DNA from: Coriobacteriia bacterium
GTDB taxonomy: Bacteria; Actinomycetota; Coriobacteriia; Anaerosomatales; JAENZW01
Length of the DNA stretch: 15,617 nt
Assembly (NCBI GenBank): GCA_029858605.1
Contig: JAOUET010000021.1
Coordinates: 1 to 15,617 of the forward strand
Reading direction: 5' to 3'
Shown: positions 13,508 through 15,617 of the stretch, one piece after another
Position numbering within the stretch: the first letter of the stretch is position 1
Layout: every line of letters starts with the position of its first letter
Notes under the pieces: model-generated
Seen by the model: only the letters and a program-made list of their open reading frames with translations
The model's database searches: none
Told to the model about the DNA's origin: nothing
Position numbers and translations under genes: made by a program

Positions 13508-15617
13508 GTGTCGTTCGTACACGTGCACACACACTCGGAGTACTCGTTGCTGGACGGTGCCGCCCGAGTGGCCGCCCTCGTTTCTCGCGCGTGCGAACTC
13601 GAGATGCCGGCGTTGGCCATCACCGATCACGGATACATGTACGGCGCGGTGGACTTCTACAAGACCGCGACAAGGGCGGGGGTCAAACCTCTCATCGGCT
13701 GCGAGGTGTATTTCACCCCGCATTCGCGCCTCAAGCGGGATGGCAAGCCCCAGATACACCACCTGCTCCTTCTTGCGAAGAACAACGACGGCTACCGCAA
13801 CTTGATGGCTCTGGTTTCCAACGCCGCCGTCGAAGGCTTCTACTACAAGCCGCTCGTCGACTTGGAGCTCCTCGAGCGCTATAGCGATGGCCTGGTCGGC
13901 ACGAGTGCGTGCATGAGCGGCATCATGAGCAGGTCGATCGAACTCGGCCAGGTCGAGGAGGCGCGCAGATGGGCCGAGACGTACTCGCGCCTTTTCGAAC
14001 CCGGCGACTTCTACGTCGAACTCCAGGAGCAAGGTATCGTCGCCGACAACGGCGTGAGCCAGAAGCAGATCAATGTGGAACTCGCCTCCATCGCGTCGGA
14101 TCTCGGACTGCCCCTGGTAGCCACCAATGATATCCACTATCTGGATCGCGCCGATGCCACTACCCAAGACATCCTGCTGTGCATCGGCACCGGGACGACT
14201 CTCGATGAAGAGAAGCGGATGCGCTTCTCGTGCGACGAGTTCTACATGAAGACGGCCGAGGAGATGTCGGATGCGCTAGGCGAGTACCCGGAGGCACTCG
14301 CCAACACACTCGAGATCGCGCAGAAGTGTGACGTGTCGATGGAGTTCGACAAGGTCATCCTTCCTGTGTTCGAAGTCCCGGAGTCTCACACCACCGAGAG
14401 TTACCTTCGGCAGCGATGCCTCGAAGGGCTGAAAGCACGATACGGGGAGCCTGTTGCGGAAGAAACGCTGGAACGCCTCGAGCACGAGCTTTCGGTGATC
14501 AACGAGAAGCGCTTCGCGGCATACTTCCTGATCGTGGCCGACTTCGTGCGTTGGGCGAAGGAGCACGACATCGGCGTGGGTCCGGGCAGGGGCTCTGCCG
14601 CAGGGTCCATCATCGCCTATGCGCTGGGCATCACGAACCTCGATCCGATCGACAACGGCCTGCTGTTCGAGCGCTTCTTGAATCCCGAACGCACGGAAAT
14701 GCCCGATATCGATATGGACTTCGATGACGAACGTCGAGGCGAGGTGATCGACTACGTCAGACGCACCTATGGGGACGACAAGGTCGCACAGATCATCACC
14801 TTCGGCACGATGAAGGCGCGAGCCGCCGTGCGCGACGCCGGGCGCGTACTCGGCTATCCCTACGGTGTGCCGGACAAGATCTCGAAGATGATAGTCGAGG
14901 ACATCAAGGCAACGATCGATTCGTCGCTCGCGCAGAGCGCTGACTTTCGCGACGACTACCAGTCGAGTCCGGACACGAAACGGATCGTGGACGCCGCCAG
15001 GTCCCTCGAAGGCATCGTTCGAGGAGAAGGCGTGCACGCCGCAGGCGTGGTGATATGCCGAGACCCGCTCCACTGGCACGTGCCCGTGAAGTACGACACC
15101 AAGGGCGGCGCGGTGATCACGCAGTACGACGGTCCTACGGTGGCCGAACTCGGGCTGTTGAAGATGGACTTCCTAGGGCTGCGCACGCTCACCGTCATCG
15201 CGGATGCCGTGCGCCACATCGAGGCGAACCACGGCGCGAGGATCGATCCCGACGAGATACCGCTCGACGACGACGCCACTTTCGAGTTGCTGCAACGTGG
15301 CGATACCGCGGGCGTCTTCCAGGTGGAGTCTCCTGGCATGCGTGCTCTGCTTCGCGATCTGAAGCCGACCACTTTCGAGGACATCGTGGCCGTGCTGGCG
15401 CTCTATCGCCCGGGTCCGCTCAACTCCGGAATGGTGAAGGACTTCCTCGATCGCAAGAACGGGCGCAAGCAGGTCTCATACTACGACGAGCGGCTCAAGC
15501 ACATACTCGAGGAAACCTACGGCGCCATCGTCTACCAGGAGCAGGTCATGCGCATCTCGATGGAGATGAGCGGCTTTTCGGCGGCAAAAGCAGACAAACT
15601 GCGCAAGGTAATGGGGA
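13508..15617 (+). CDS. dnaE: DNA polymerase III alpha subunit, N-terminal 703 codons (3' end cut by window)
   Basis: The replicative polymerase subunit begins at GTG 13508, with CAGGGGG 10 bases upstream. The frame stays open to the last base. The PHP domain starts at residue 1 with an intact HTHSEYS metal motif, TDHG, GCEVY and NDIHY, unlike enterobacterial DnaE where these ligands are degenerate. The polymerase core shows GPGRGSAAGS and the catalytic acids Asp400 and Asp402 in the PDIDMDF motif. The third acid, Asp554, lies in the KMDFLGL motif. These positions correspond to E. coli 401, 403 and 555. The missing part should hold the fingers, beta-binding and OB regions. DnaE1 is more likely than the mutagenic DnaE2, but the absent C-terminus would be needed to be certain. 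Confidence 0.97.
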   Translation, partial: MSFVHVHTHSEYSLLDGAARVAALVSRACELEMPALAITDHGYMYGAVDFYKTATRAGVKPLIGCEVYFTPHSRLKRDGKPQIHHLLLLAKNNDGYRNLMALVSNAAVEGFYYKPLVDLELLERYSDGLVGTSACMSGIMSRSIELGQVEEARRWAETYSRLFEPGDFYVELQEQGIVADNGVSQKQINVELASIASDLGLPLVATNDIHYLDRADATTQDILLCIGTGTTLDEEKRMRFSCDEFYMKTAEEMSDALGEYPEALANTLEIAQKCDVSMEFDKVILPVFEVPESHTTESYLRQRCLEGLKARYGEPVAEETLERLEHELSVINEKRFAAYFLIVADFVRWAKEHDIGVGPGRGSAAGSIIAYALGITNLDPIDNGLLFERFLNPERTEMPDIDMDFDDERRGEVIDYVRRTYGDDKVAQIITFGTMKARAAVRDAGRVLGYPYGVPDKISKMIVEDIKATIDSSLAQSADFRDDYQSSPDTKRIVDAARSLEGIVRGEGVHAAGVVICRDPLHWHVPVKYDTKGGAVITQYDGPTVAELGLLKMDFLGLRTLTVIADAVRHIEANHGARIDPDEIPLDDDATFELLQRGDTAGVFQVESPGMRALLRDLKPTTFEDIVAVLALYRPGPLNSGMVKDFLDRKNGRKQVSYYDERLKHILEETYGAIVYQEQVMRISMEMSGFSAAKADKLRKVMG

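Overview
The window looks like chromosomal DNA from a high-GC anaerobe with Gram-positive features. Signs are two lipobox lipoproteins, GerMN and FxLYD domains, a YerC/YecD TrpR-like regulator, a DnaE with its PHP metal ligands intact, and frequent GTG/TTG starts. Together with the load of multiheme c-type cytochromes, this would suit a deep-branching actinobacterial (Coriobacteriia-like) lineage that respires metals or other external acceptors. The placement is inference from gene content; no database search was possible.

Region 1 (1-4249) is a multiheme cytochrome locus. The 3' part of a secreted cytochrome (5 CxxCH motifs visible) ends at a hairpin terminator. A tightly coupled operon of three follows: a hemeless single-pass membrane protein, a membrane-anchored 12-heme cytochrome, and a second membrane-anchored cytochrome with 11 CxxCH motifs plus one CxCH. 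The last two have nearly the same heme spacing along their length and appear to be tandem paralogues.

Region 2 (4275-8394) holds accessory envelope genes. A minus-strand pair (FxLYD membrane protein, then a lipoprotein) converges on the cytochrome operon. A divergent plus-strand set of three follows: a membrane TPR protein, a membrane protein with a six-bladed NHL-type propeller and a cytoplasmic PIN-like tail, and a GerMN lipoprotein. It ends at a strong 12-bp hairpin terminator. Nearly every product of regions 1 and 2 is predicted to be membrane-anchored or exported, so they may together form or support an envelope electron-transfer conduit.

Region 3 (8430-13024) is biosynthetic: leuB, ilvE and cimA, with a fumarylacetoacetate hydrolase-family gene downstream. 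CimA, LeuB and IlvE supply the first, a middle and the last step of the citramalate (threonine-independent) route to isoleucine. LeuB and IlvE also serve leucine, and IlvE valine.

Region 4 (13025-15617) holds a LexA-type palindrome, a YerC/YecD-family regulator and the first 703 codons of dnaE, which runs off the window. No tRNA, rRNA, CRISPR array or insertion sequence was recognised, and no gene-free stretch exceeds 300 bases.
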